From NCBI RefSeq assembly GCF_018308945.1, contig NZ_CP070501.1, positions 372,001 to 436,000 of the forward strand: DNA of 64,000 nt. Reading direction: 5' to 3'. Both the position numbers and the translations under genes were made by a program. Positions 38,911 through 50,905 of the stretch are shown one piece after another; the first letter of the stretch is position 1; the number at the start of each line of letters is the position of its first letter. Below the pieces are notes generated by a model. That model was not told the origin of the DNA. It saw nothing but the letters and a program-made list of their open reading frames with translations, and did not search any database. The stretch is from Agrococcus sp. Marseille-Q4369. GTDB lineage: Bacteria > Actinomycetota > Actinomycetes > Actinomycetales > Microbacteriaceae.

Positions 38911-39975
38911 ATGACCACGATCCGCGTCGAGACCGATGCCCCCTACGAGGTGCACGTCGGCCGCGGCGTGCTCGTCGAGCGCCTCCGCGCCTCGCTCGGC
39001 GACGCGCAGCGGCTGCTCGTCGTGCACCAGCCGGCGATGAGCCGCGTCGCCGACCACCTCAAGGCCGAGCTCGACGGAGTCGAGGTGCTGCTCGCCGAGG
39101 TGCCCGACGCCGAGGCCGCGAAGCGCATCGAGGTCGCGCAGTTCCTCTGGCAGATCATGGGGCAGGCGGAGTTCACCAGGACGGATGCGGTGCTCGGCCT
39201 CGGCGGCGGCGCGGTCACCGACCTCGCGGGCTTCGTCGCCGCGACGTGGCTGCGCGGCGTGCGCGTGCTGCAGGCGCCCACGAGCGTGCTCGGCATCGTC
39301 GACGCGGCCGTGGGCGGCAAGACGGGCATCAACACCGAGCAGGGCAAGAACCTCGTCGGCGCCTTCCACCACCCCGCGGTCGTCGTCGCCGATCTCGAGC
39401 TCGTCGACTCGCTGCCGCGCAACGAGCTCCTGACGGGCTTCGCCGAGATCGTGAAGACGGGCTTCATCGCCGACCCGCGCATCCTCGAGCTGCTCGAGGG
39501 CTCGTTCGACGCGGCGACCGATCCGACGACGCCGGAGTTCCAGGAGGTCGTCGCGCGGTCGATCGAGGTCAAGGCGCGCGTCGTCGCGAACGACTTCCGC
39601 GAGCGCGGGGAGCGCGAGTTCCTCAACTACGGCCACACGCTCGGCCACGCGATCGAGCACACCGAGCGCTACCGCTGGCGCCACGGCGCCGCGGTGTCGA
39701 TCGGCCTCGTGTTCGCCGCGGAGCTCTCGCGACTCGCCGGCCGGCTGCCGGAGGGCGTCGTCGACCGCCACCGGGCGATCCTGCAGTCGCTCGAGCTGCC
39801 GACGACGTACCCCGTCGGGCGCTGGCAGACGCTGCTCGGCACGATGCGCAAGGACAAGAAGGCGCGCGGCTCGATGCTGCGCTTCGTCGTGCTCGACGAC
39901 GTCGCGAAGCCGCGCATCCTCGAGGGCCCGGACGACAGCTTGCTGTTCATGGCCTACCAGTCGCTCGCCGACTGA
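38911..39975 (+). CDS. aroB: 3-Dehydroquinate synthase
   Basis: A 354-residue NAD- and zinc-dependent enzyme that closes the ring of DAHP. The NAD-binding DAVLGLGGGAVTDLAGFVAA, the PTSVLGIVDAAVGGKTGIN block, the metal ligands around GFAEIVKTGF and NYGHTLGHAIEH, and MRKDKKARGSMLRFV are all there. The ATG follows GAAGGAGACCCCC. Its TGA is the first part of the repeat array that follows. Confidence 0.94.
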   Translation: MTTIRVETDAPYEVHVGRGVLVERLRASLGDAQRLLVVHQPAMSRVADHLKAELDGVEVLLAEVPDAEAAKRIEVAQFLWQIMGQAEFTRTDAVLGLGGGAVTDLAGFVAATWLRGVRVLQAPTSVLGIVDAAVGGKTGINTEQGKNLVGAFHHPAVVVADLELVDSLPRNELLTGFAEIVKTGFIADPRILELLEGSFDAATDPTTPEFQEVVARSIEVKARVVANDFRERGEREFLNYGHTLGHAIEHTERYRWRHGAAVSIGLVFAAELSRLAGRLPEGVVDRHRAILQSLELPTTYPVGRWQTLLGTMRKDKKARGSMLRFVVLDDVAKPRILEGPDDSLLFMAYQSLAD

Positions 39976-40223
39976 CCGGTCACTCCCGCCTCCGAGCGGT
40001 CACTTCCGCCTCTGACCGGTCACTCCCGCCTCCGAGCGGTCACTTCCGCCTCTGACCGGTCACTTCCGCCTCCGACCGGTCACTTCCGCCTCTGACCGGT
40101 CATCTCGGGCCGTGACCGGTCAACTCAGCCTGTGAGCGGTCATCTCCACACGCATCCGCCTGGAGTGACCGCTCGCGCGCGGGAGTGACCGCTCACGGGC
40201 GGAAGTGACCGCTCACGGGCTCG
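39973..40223. repeat. Array of twelve decamers on a strict 20-bp period
   Basis: Nine forward units start at 39973, 39993, 40013, 40033, 40053, 40073, 40093, 40113 and 40133 with cores TGACCGGTCA, CGAGCGGTCA or TGAGCGGTCA, mostly followed by CTTCCGCCTC or CTCCCGCCTC. After 11 bases three inverted units (cores TGACCGCTC) follow at 40164, 40184 and 40204, still on the same period. TGACCGGTCA is its own reverse complement. The aroB stop is inside the first unit. No open gene lies here; 40224-40254 leads to aroQ. Confidence 0.9.
40134..40173 (+). terminator. Hairpin at the centre of the array
   Basis: GAGCGGTCATCTCC (40134-40147) can pair with GGAGTGACCGCTC (40162-40174, within a base) with one bulged base. 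It is formed by the last forward and first inverted units and may end the aro transcript. Confidence 0.5.
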
Positions 40224-40242
40224 CGCGGCGGCGCGGGTCGGG

Positions 40243-40248
40243 CAGGAT
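40243..40248 (+). promoter_or_regulatory. Possible -10 box for aroQ
   Basis: CAGGAT ends 6 nt before the ATG at 40255, the same geometry as the other [16 protein letters not shown] but with C in the first place. Confidence 0.3.
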
Positions 40249-40254
40249 GGGGGC

Positions 40255-40689
40255 ATGCGCATCCTCGTCCTCAACGGCCCGAACCTCGGCCGGCTCGGCA
40301 CTCGCGAGCCAGAGGTGTACGGCACCGCGACGATCGCCGACATCGCGCCGCTCGTCGAAGCGGCTGGCTCGCTCGAGCAGCGCGTCGAGGCCGACGTGCG
40401 CCAGACCGACGACGAGGCCGAGCTCGTGGGCTGGATCCACGATGCGGTGGATGCGCGCACCCCGGTGATCCTGAACCCGGCGGCCTTCACGCACTACTCC
40501 TACGCGCTCCGCGACGCGTGCGCGCAGCTGCAGGGCGTCGCCCCGCTCGTCGAGGTGCACATCTCGAACCCGCACGCGCGCGAGGCGTTCCGGCACACCT
40601 CGGTCATCTCGGGCGTCGCGACCGGCGTCATCGCCGGCTTCGGGCTCGACGGCTACCGCCTGGCCGCGGCCGCGATCGTCGGCCGCTAG
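40255..40689 (+). CDS. aroQ: Type II 3-dehydroquinate dehydratase
   Basis: A 144-residue dodecamer-forming dehydratase that makes 3-dehydroshikimate. The catalytic Tyr-containing loop ([20 protein letters not shown]), the [15 protein letters not shown] segment and [20 protein letters not shown] with the catalytic His are conserved. It is separated from aroB by the repeat array and is followed by efp. Confidence 0.94.
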   Translation: MRILVLNGPNLGRLGTREPEVYGTATIADIAPLVEAAGSLEQRVEADVRQTDDEAELVGWIHDAVDARTPVILNPAAFTHYSYALRDACAQLQGVAPLVEVHISNPHAREAFRHTSVISGVATGVIAGFGLDGYRLAAAAIVGR

Positions 40690-40742
40690 ACTCGTTCGTC
40701 GGCCCCGCGGGGGTCCCAGCACGCACCACGGAACGGAACCCC

Positions 40743-41303
40743 ATGGCAACCACGAACGACATCAAGAACGGCGCGGTCCTCAACCTCGACGGTCAGCTCT
40801 GGAGCGTCATCGAGTTCCAGCACGTCAAGCCGGGCAAGGGCGGCGCCTTCGTGCGCACGAAGCTCCGCAATGCGCGCAGCCAGAAGGTCGTCGACAAGAC
40901 CTTCAACGCCGGGACGAAGATCGACTTCGCGACCGTCGACCGCCGCGACTACCAGTTCCTCTACAACGACGGCACCGACTTCGTGTTCATGGACAACGAC
41001 ACGTACGAGCAGCTGCCGATCCCCGCCGACATCGTCGGCGACGCGTCGAAGTACCTGCTCGAGAACGGCACCGCGACCATCTCGATGCACGAGGGCGAGG
41101 CGCTGCAGGTCGAGCTGCCCGCATCCGTCGTGCTCGAGATCACCTACACCGAGCCGGGCCTCCAGGGCGACCGCTCGAGCGCCGGCACGAAGTCGGCGAC
41201 GGTCGAGACGGGCGCCGAGATCCAGGTGCCGCTCTTCGTCGAGCAGGGCACGCGCATCAAGGTCGACACGCGCGACGGCAGCTACCTCGGCCGCGTCAAC
41301 TGA
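40743..41303 (+). CDS. efp: Elongation factor P
   Basis: A 186-residue three-domain factor that rescues ribosomes at proline runs. The tip loop of domain I is [16 protein letters not shown], where the Lys between Gly residues is the usual site of modification; domain II ([20 protein letters not shown]) and domain III ([24 protein letters not shown] end) are intact. The ATG follows ACGGAACCCC. nusB starts 1 nt after its stop. Confidence 0.94.
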   Translation: MATTNDIKNGAVLNLDGQLWSVIEFQHVKPGKGGAFVRTKLRNARSQKVVDKTFNAGTKIDFATVDRRDYQFLYNDGTDFVFMDNDTYEQLPIPADIVGDASKYLLENGTATISMHEGEALQVELPASVVLEITYTEPGLQGDRSSAGTKSATVETGAEIQVPLFVEQGTRIKVDTRDGSYLGRVN

Positions 41304-41304
41304 C

Positions 41305-41727
41305 GTGAGCGGCCAGGAGACCTACCCCTCGCGCCGCAAGGCGCGCAAGCACGCCGTCGAGGTGCTCTACTCCGCGCAGGCGCGCGACGAGGCGCCCGAG
41401 ACGGTGCTGCGCGACACCGCTGCCCGCCTCGGCTGGGCGAAGCACCCGTGGTTCGCCTTCGCGCGCGAGATCGTCGCGGGCGTCGCCGACGAGGTTGAGG
41501 GGCTCGACGAGCTCATCGCCTCGTCGAGCGAGCACTGGACGCTCGACCGGATGCCGCGCACCGACCTCGCGATCCTGCGGGTCGGCGCGTGGGAGCTCGA
41601 GCACGAGACGGCCCCCGCGAGCGTCGTGGTTTCGGAGGCCGTGCACCTCGCGAACGAGCTCTCGACCGACCGCTCGGGCGCGTTCATCAACGGCGTGCTG
41701 GGCCGGATCGCGGCGCAGCGCGCCTGA
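41305..41727 (+). CDS. nusB: Transcription antitermination factor NusB
   Basis: A 140-residue all-helical protein that acts with NusE/S10 on rRNA transcription. The opening SRRKARKHAVEVLYSAQARD, the helix HWTLDRMPRTDLAILRVGAWEL and SVVVSEAVHLANELSTDRSG followed by FINGVLGRIA are typical. The GTG start is 1 nt after efp. Confidence 0.92.
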   Translation: MSGQETYPSRRKARKHAVEVLYSAQARDEAPETVLRDTAARLGWAKHPWFAFAREIVAGVADEVEGLDELIASSSEHWTLDRMPRTDLAILRVGAWELEHETAPASVVVSEAVHLANELSTDRSGAFINGVLGRIAAQRA

Positions 41728-41770
41728 AGCGACGCTCGCGCCCAGCCGCGCGGGCGCGGATGATGGCTGC

Positions 41771-42211
41771 ATGGCCGAGCGCACGCACGACTGCATCGTG
41801 GTGGGCGGCGGGCCCGCCGGCCTCATGCTCGGCCTGCTGCTCGCCCGCGCGGGCGTGCGCACGGCCGTGCTCGAGCGCCACGGCGACTTCCTGCGCGACT
41901 TCCGCGGCGTCGGCATCAACCTCGCGATCCAGGATGCGGTCGCGGCGGCGAACGCACTCGCGCCGGGGCTGCGGACCGGGCGACCGAGCGAGGCACTGCT
42001 GCACCGCATCCAGCGGCGACGGGAGCCCTCCGCCCGCGCTGTGCAAGCGGTGCAGCGCCGGCTCGAGACCGGGCTCGTGCGGGTCGCCGAGCCTGGCGCC
42101 GCCGTGCCCGTGCCGCTGCCGCTGCGCGTGCTGCAGCGCGTGCCGGCGCTCCGGCACCTCATGGGGAGGTTCATCGGGCTCGGCCTCCGGCCGGAGCACG
42201 CGACGCGATAG
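41771..42211 (+). pseudogene. FAD-dependent monooxygenase with a large internal deletion
   Basis: The frame joins an N-terminal FAD-binding segment (CIVVGGGPAGLMLGLLLARA, LERHGDFLRDFRG) directly to VGINLAIQDAVAAANALA, which in full-length aromatic-ring or FAD-binding_3 hydroxylases lies some 250 residues later (the second FAD motif). The 146-residue product thus lacks the substrate domain and the central part. The reading frame is kept, so the deletion was in frame. The ATG at 41771 has no clear ribosome binding site. Confidence 0.75.
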
Positions 42212-42221
42212 CGCGACCCAG

Positions 42222-42227
42222 TAGAGT
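42222..42227 (+). promoter_or_regulatory. -10 box of the pyr operon
   Basis: TAGAGT lies 54 nt before pyrR and just ahead of the PyrR-type leader. A clear -35 is not seen. Confidence 0.5.
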
Positions 42228-42234
42228 GGAGCCA

Positions 42235-42281
42235 TCAGACAACCTTGAAGCCCGTCCCGTGAGGCGGAGAAGGGAGTCGCT
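42235..42281 (+). promoter_or_regulatory. PyrR-binding leader of the pyr operon
   Basis: The leader contains GTCCCGTGAGGC (42254-42265), a close match to the PyrR-binding loop ARUCCNGNGAGGYU of the Bacillus pyr leaders. CCTT (42243-42246) can pair with AAGG (42270-42273) inside the pyrR ribosome binding site AAGGGAG. UMP-bound PyrR would thus hold the site closed and block translation of pyrR and the genes behind it, as shown for mycobacteria. Confidence 0.72.
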
Positions 42282-42839
42282 GTGACTCAGCGTGCAGGAG
42301 CGCGCACCGTGCTCGGGCCCGACGAGATCGGCCGGGCCCTCACGCGCATCGCCCACGAGATCCTCGAGGCGAACCACGGCGCGGACGACCTCGTCCTGCT
42401 CGGCATCCCGACCCGCGGCGTGCACCTCGCCCAGCGGCTCGCCGACCGGCTCGCCGACATCACCGGCATCGGCTTCGCCGATCGCGTCGGCGCCCTCGAC
42501 GTCACGATGCATCGCGACGACCTGCGCGGCCGGCCGACGCGCGCCCCGCACCCGACGCGCGTGCCGGCCGCCGGCATCGACGACCGGGTCGTCGTGCTCG
42601 TCGACGACGTGCTCTACTCGGGCCGCACGATCCGCGCCGCCCTCGACGCGCTCGCCGATCTCGGTCGCCCGCGCGTCGTGCGGCTCGCCGCGCTCGTCGA
42701 CCGCGGCCACCGCGAGCTGCCCATCCGCGCCGACTTCGTCGGGAAGAACCTGCCGAGCGCCCGCAGCGAGCACGTCAGCATCCTGCTCGAGGAGGTCGAC
42801 GGCGCCGACGCCGTGACGATCGAGGACGACGTCGCATGA
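42282..42839 (+). CDS. pyrR: Bifunctional pyr operon regulator/uracil phosphoribosyltransferase PyrR
   Basis: A 185-residue PRPP-binding protein that senses UMP/UTP and binds the pyr mRNA leader. The PRPP loop [19 protein letters not shown], the [17 protein letters not shown] phosphate loop and the basic RNA-contact face ([12 protein letters not shown]) are present. The GTG at 42282 lies right behind the leader that it controls. It overlaps pyrB by four bases. Confidence 0.94.
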   Translation: MTQRAGARTVLGPDEIGRALTRIAHEILEANHGADDLVLLGIPTRGVHLAQRLADRLADITGIGFADRVGALDVTMHRDDLRGRPTRAPHPTRVPAAGIDDRVVVLVDDVLYSGRTIRAALDALADLGRPRVVRLAALVDRGHRELPIRADFVGKNLPSARSEHVSILLEEVDGADAVTIEDDVA

Positions 42840-43831
42840 GGCACCTGCTCACCGCATCGATGCCGCGCGACGAGGCGATCGCCCTCCTCGACCTCGCCGA
42901 GGACATGCACCAGATCCAGGACCGCGAGCTCAAGAAGCTGCCGGCCCTGCGCGGTCGCACGGTCGTGAACCTCTTCTTCGAGGACTCGACGCGCACGCGC
43001 TCGTCGTTCGAGATCGCCGGCAAGTGGCTCTCGGCCGACGTCATCAACGTGTCGGGCAAGGGCTCGAGCGTCTCGAAGGGCGAGTCGCTGCGCGACACGG
43101 GCCTCACGATCGCGGCGATGGGCGTCGACGGCGTCGTCGTGCGCTCCGGCGCCTCCGGCGCGCCCGCCCTGCTCGCCGACTGGATCGGCAAGCCGGTCAT
43201 CAACGCGGGCGACGGCACGCACGAGCACCCCACCCAAGCGCTGCTCGACGCCTTCGCCCTCCGTCGCCGCGTGCACGGCGACGCGGCTCGCGGCAAGGCG
43301 CTCGACGGCTTGCGCATCGCGATCGTCGGCGACATCGCCCACTCGCGCGTCGCGCGCTCCAACGCGCTCCTGCTGCCCGCGCTCGGCGCCGAGGTCACGC
43401 TCGTCGGCCCGCCGCCGCTCCTGCCGCCCGCCGCGAGCGACGGCACTCGGCTCGGCGTGCACGCCGAGCCGAGCCTCGACCGCGTCATCGACGAGGGGCC
43501 CGACGCGATCATGCTGCTGCGCGTGCAGCTCGAGCGGCAGGCGGGGAAGGTCGCGCCGAGCGCCGCCGAGTACATCACCGGCTGGTCGCTCACCGACGAG
43601 CGGCTCGCTCGGCTCGGCGACGCGCACCTGCTGCACCCCGGCCCCATGAACCGCGGCCTCGAGCTCTCGAGCCGCGCGGCCGACTCCGACCGCTCCGCGA
43701 TCCTCGAGCAGGTGACCGCCGGCGTCTCGGTGCGCATGGCCGTGCTGTACTCGCTGCTCGCATCCGACCACCCGGCCCCGGACCACGCATCCTCCGACCA
43801 CGGATCCTCAGACCACGGAGGCGCCCGATGA
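42836..43831 (+). CDS. pyrB: Aspartate carbamoyltransferase catalytic subunit
   Basis: A 331-residue enzyme joining carbamoyl phosphate and aspartate. The carbamoyl-phosphate site [19 protein letters not shown], the [16 protein letters not shown] motif and the C-terminal [13 protein letters not shown] are conserved. After the normal end ([12 protein letters not shown]) there is an odd tail, [22 protein letters not shown], built from DHxSS units. No pyrI lies nearby. It overlaps pyrR and pyrC by four bases each. Confidence 0.94.
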   Translation: MRHLLTASMPRDEAIALLDLAEDMHQIQDRELKKLPALRGRTVVNLFFEDSTRTRSSFEIAGKWLSADVINVSGKGSSVSKGESLRDTGLTIAAMGVDGVVVRSGASGAPALLADWIGKPVINAGDGTHEHPTQALLDAFALRRRVHGDAARGKALDGLRIAIVGDIAHSRVARSNALLLPALGAEVTLVGPPPLLPPAASDGTRLGVHAEPSLDRVIDEGPDAIMLLRVQLERQAGKVAPSAAEYITGWSLTDERLARLGDAHLLHPGPMNRGLELSSRAADSDRSAILEQVTAGVSVRMAVLYSLLASDHPAPDHASSDHGSSDHGGAR

Positions 43832-45150
43832 CGACCCTGCTCACCGGCGCTGCCGTGCTCGGCGGCGAGCCGCGCGACCTCGCGATCGAGGACGGCGTGC
43901 TCGTCGACCCGAGCACGATCGACCGTGACCGCGCCGAGGTGGTCGACGCAACCGGCCTCGTCGCCCTCCCGGGCCTCGTCGACCTCCACGCGCATCTCCG
44001 CCAGCCCGGCGGCGAGCAGGCCGAGACGGTCGCGAGCGGCGTGCGGGCCGCCGCCGCGGGCGGCTTCACGTGCGTCTTCGCGATGGCGAACACGAACCCC
44101 GTCGCCGACACTCCCGCGGTCGTCGAGCAAGTGCACCGGCTCGGCCTCGAGGCCGGGCTCGCGACGGTGCGCCCCATCGGCGCCGTCACCGTCGGCCTCG
44201 CGGGGGAGCGGCTCGCCGACATGACGATGCTCGCCCGCAGCGCCGCCCGCGTCACCGTCTTCAGCGACGACGGCCACTGCGTGCACGACGCCGAGCTCAT
44301 GCGACGCGCGCTCGAGCACGCGGCGGCGCTCGACGCGGTCGTCGCGCAGCACGCGCAGGACCCGGCGCTCACGCGCGGCGCCGTCATGCACGAGGGGCCG
44401 CTCTCGGCCGAGCTCGGCCTCGGCGGCTGGCCATCGGTCGCCGAGGCGTCGATCGTCGCGCGCGACGCGATGCTCGCCGAGCTCGCCGGCGCCCGCCTGC
44501 ACGTGTGCCACGTCTCGACCACCGAGACCGTCGAGGTCGTGCGCGCCGCGAAGGCGCGCGGCGTGCGCATCACCGCCGAGGTCGCGCCGCATCACCTGCT
44601 GCTGACCGAGGAGCTCGTGCGCTCCTACGACGCGCGCTTCAAGGTCAACCCGCCGCTGCGCACCGACGCCGACGTGCAGGCGCTCCGCGAGGCGCTCGCC
44701 GACGGCACGATCGACATCGTCGCGACCGATCACGCGCCGCACGCGCCCGAGGCGAAGCTCTCGGCGTTCGCGGATGCCTCGTTCGGCATGGTCGGGCTCG
44801 AGACGGCGCTGTCGGTGGTGCAGCTGGCGATGGTCGAGACGGGGCTGCTCGACTGGGCCGGCGTCGCGCGAGTCATGTCGACGACGCCCGGCGCGATCGG
44901 CCGCGAGCCGGGCTACGACGCGCCCCTCGAGGTCGGCTCGCCCGCGCACGTCGTGCTCGTCGACCCCGCCGCGCGCGCGGTCGTCGAGGAGCGGCACCTC
45001 AAGGGCCGCTCGGCGAACTCGCCGTACCTCGGCCGCGAGCTGCCGGGCCGCGTGCTGCACGTGTGGCACGCCGGCCGCCGCACGCTCGCGGCCGGGGAGA
45101 TCGTCACCGGGGAGATCGTCACCGGCGAGATCGGGACCGGCAGATCGTGA
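43828..45150 (+). CDS. pyrC: Dihydroorotase
   Basis: A 440-residue class I dihydroorotase that closes carbamoyl-aspartate. The metal-binding [19 protein letters not shown], the [12 protein letters not shown] segment, [21 protein letters not shown] and the Asp in [14 protein letters not shown] complete the amidohydrolase site. The last 18 residues, [18 protein letters not shown], come from a 15-bp tandem repeat and lie beyond the family's usual end. The ATG overlaps the pyrB stop. Confidence 0.93.
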   Translation: MTTLLTGAAVLGGEPRDLAIEDGVLVDPSTIDRDRAEVVDATGLVALPGLVDLHAHLRQPGGEQAETVASGVRAAAAGGFTCVFAMANTNPVADTPAVVEQVHRLGLEAGLATVRPIGAVTVGLAGERLADMTMLARSAARVTVFSDDGHCVHDAELMRRALEHAAALDAVVAQHAQDPALTRGAVMHEGPLSAELGLGGWPSVAEASIVARDAMLAELAGARLHVCHVSTTETVEVVRAAKARGVRITAEVAPHHLLLTEELVRSYDARFKVNPPLRTDADVQALREALADGTIDIVATDHAPHAPEAKLSAFADASFGMVGLETALSVVQLAMVETGLLDWAGVARVMSTTPGAIGREPGYDAPLEVGSPAHVVLVDPAARAVVEERHLKGRSANSPYLGRELPGRVLHVWHAGRRTLAAGEIVTGEIVTGEIGTGRS

Positions 45151-45181
45151 CCGGGCAGATCGGGACCGGGGACGTCGGGTG
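45094..45181 (+). repeat. 15-bp tandem repeat at the pyrC 3' end
   Basis: Units such as GGGGAGATCGTCACC, GGCGAGATCGGGACC, GGCAGATCGTGACC (14 bp) and GGGCAGATCGGGACC run from inside pyrC to the next start. The 14-bp unit shifts the frame and creates the pyrC stop; the array continues beyond it in another frame. Confidence 0.85.
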
Positions 45182-45664
45182 ATGACGAAGGAGACGTTCG
45201 CGCTGCTGAGCGCAGGGTTTGTGGCACTCGTCGCGCTGCTCGCGGTGCTCGGCGTGCTCGCGCACCGACGACGCCAGCGCGACGTCGAGCCGCCACTGCC
45301 GTGGATCGACGCCGCGCCGACCCTCGTCGCCGAAGCGCTCTACGTCGCCACGACGCGCGCCGGCGAGCCCTACCAGCGCATCTTCGCCCACGGCCTCGGC
45401 TTCCGCGGCCGCACCCAGGTCGCGATCGACGCGGCCGGCGTGCAGCTCGTCGCCGACCGACGCGAGGTGCGCATCCCCGCCGACCGCATCCGCGCGGTCG
45501 AGCGGGCCACCTGGACCATCGATCGCGTCGTCGAGCCCGGGGGGATCGTCGTGATCGCCCACTCGCTCGGCGCCGACGTCGACACCTACCTCCGCATCAT
45601 CGGCGACGACACCGAGGCGTTCGAGGCGCTGCGCGCCCTCGCCCGGGAAGGAGCACCCTCATGA
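45182..45664 (+). CDS. Membrane-anchored PH-like protein of the pyr operon (Rv1382-like)
   Basis: A 160-residue protein with one N-terminal span ([22 protein letters not shown]), a basic stop (HRRRQR) and a cytoplasmic PH-like domain ([37 protein letters not shown]). A similar gene, Rv1382, lies between pyrC and carA in Mycobacterium tuberculosis and its role is unknown. The conserved place in the pyr operon suggests a link to pyrimidine synthesis or to the membrane, but this is inference. Its stop overlaps the carA start. Confidence 0.8.
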   Translation: MTKETFALLSAGFVALVALLAVLGVLAHRRRQRDVEPPLPWIDAAPTLVAEALYVATTRAGEPYQRIFAHGLGFRGRTQVAIDAAGVQLVADRREVRIPADRIRAVERATWTIDRVVEPGGIVVIAHSLGADVDTYLRIIGDDTEAFEALRALAREGAPS

Positions 45665-46817
45665 CCAACCCCGCACCCGCGGCCCTCGTGCTGGAGGACG
45701 GCACGATCTACCGCGGCTCCGCCTACGGCGCCACCGGCCGCGCGCTCGGCGAGGCCGTCTTCGCGACCGGCATGACCGGCTACCAGGAGACGCTCACCGA
45801 TCCCTCCTACGCGGGCCAGATCGTCGTGCAGACGGCGCCGCACATCGGCAACACCGGCGTCAACGACGAGGACGCCGAGTCGCGCCGCGCGTGGCCCGCC
45901 GGCTACGTCGTGCGCGCCGCGAGCCGCGTCGTCTCGAACTGGCGCGCCGAGGGCTCGCTCGAGGCGCAGCTCGCCGACGACGGCATCGTCGGCATCGCGG
46001 GCATCGACACGCGCGCCGTCACGCGCCGCCTCCGCGACGCGGGCGCCATGCGCGCCGGCGTCTTCTCGGGTGACTCGCTAGGCACCGACGAGGCGATGCT
46101 CGAGGCGGTGCGGGCGAGCCCCGCGATGACCGGCCGCAGTCTCGCCGAGCTCGTCTCGACGCCCGAGGTGTACCGGCTGCCCGCGATCGGCGACTCGATC
46201 GGCACGCTCGCCGTCCTCGACCTCGGGGTCAAGGCATCCACGCTCCGCTACCTGCAGCAGCAGGGCTTCGACCTCGTCGTGCTGCCGCAGGACGCGACGC
46301 TCGAGCAGGTGCTCGAGCACGAGCCGATCGCCGCGTTCTACTCGAACGGCCCCGGCGACCCGGCGGCGAGCGACGACCAGGTGTCGCTCCTCCAGGGGCT
46401 GCTGCGCGAGGACCTGCCGTTCTTCGGCATCTGCTTCGGCAACCAGCTGCTCGGCCGCGCGCTCGGGTTCGGCACGTACAAGCTGCCCTTCGGCCACCGC
46501 GGCATCAACCAGCCCGTGCTCGACACCGCGACCGGCCGGGTCGAGATCACGAGCCAGAACCACGGCTTCGCCGTCGACGCGCCGCTGCGACAGCAGCTCG
46601 AGAGCCCCGCTGGCTTCGGCCGCGTCGAGGTGAGCCACTTCTCGCTCAACGACGAGGTCGTCGAGGGCCTGCGGGCGCTCGACATCCCGGCCTTCAGCGT
46701 GCAGTACCACCCCGAGGCCGCCGCCGGCCCCAACGATGCCCACCACCTCTTCAGCCGCTTCCGCGAGCTCGTGCTCGAGCACCGCGCAGCCGCCAACGAC
46801 CAGCAGAAGGACGCCTA

Positions 46818-46818
<1 letters not shown>
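45661..46818 (+). CDS. carA: Carbamoyl-phosphate synthase small subunit
   Basis: A 385-residue glutaminase subunit. The N-terminal domain opens [19 protein letters not shown] and includes [20 protein letters not shown]. The class I glutaminase site has [16 protein letters not shown] (nucleophile Cys), QNHGFAVD and the His/Glu pair in [30 protein letters not shown] is a strong ribosome binding site even though the gene overlaps the previous one by four bases. It shares one base with carB. Confidence 0.95.
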
Positions 46819-50101
<3,283 letters not shown>

Positions 50102-50105
<4 letters not shown>

Positions 50106-50905
50106 CCTTCCTCGCCCGGCTCGGCGACGCCGTCCGGCAGCGCGGGGCGCTGTGCGTCGGCATCGACCCGCACCCCGCGCTGCTCGATCGGTGGGGCCTG
50201 AAGGCGGATGCGTCGGGCCTCGAGCGCTTCGGGCGCGCGGTCGTCGAGGCGGCCGCGGGGCGCGTCGGCGTCGTCAAGCCGCAAGTGGCGCTCTTCGAGG
50301 CGATCGGGCCCGCGGGGCTCGGCGCGCTCGAGCGCGTGCTCGCCGACGCCCGCGCCGCCGGCCTCCTCACGATCGCCGACGCGAAGCGCGGCGACATCGG
50401 GTCGACGACGCTCGGCTACGCGGCCGCGTGGCTCGAGCCCGGCGCGCCGCTCGAGGCGGATGCGCTCACCGCGAGCCCCTACCTCGGCGTCGGCGCGCTC
50501 GAGGGCCTCTTCGAGGCCGCCGAGCGCAGCGGCAAGGGCGTCTTCGTGCTCGCCGCGACCTCGAACCCCGAGGGGGCGGCGATGCAGCTCGCGCGGCTCG
50601 ACGACGGCCGCACGGTCGCCGCCGCGGTCGCCGACGCCGTCGCGGCCCGCAACGCCGCGACGGGCGCGGGCCACGGCCTCGTGATCGGCGCGACGATCGA
50701 CCGAGCCGCCTACGGGCTCGCGCCCGACGCATCCACCCCGGTCCTCGCACCGGGCTTCGGCGCGCAGGGCGCGCGCCTCGCCGACCTGCACCGGCTCTTC
50801 CCCGCCGACGCGCTCGTGCTCGCGAGCGCGAGCCGCAGCATCCTGCAGGCCGGGCCCGACGGGCTCGCGGCGGCGATCGATGCGGCCGTCGCGGAGCTGC
50901 CGTGA
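50102..50905 (+). CDS. pyrF: Orotidine 5'-phosphate decarboxylase
   Basis: A 267-residue decarboxylase of the long actinobacterial type. The catalytic lysine/aspartate run is [18 protein letters not shown], with [14 protein letters not shown] at the start and VKPQVALFE before it; the phosphate loop is [13 protein letters not shown] overlaps the carB stop and the stop overlaps the gmk start. pyrD is absent from this operon. Confidence 0.94.

Noticed and set aside
39973-40223. CRISPR array at the 20-bp repeats
   Set aside because: The period is only 20 bp, there are no variable spacers of 28-40 bp, the last units are inverted, and no cas gene is near.
44070-45182. Alternative frame through pyrC ending [13 protein letters not shown]
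   Set aside because: Only the last repeats make sense in this frame; the rest is a shadow of pyrC. The repeat slip itself is reported as a finding.
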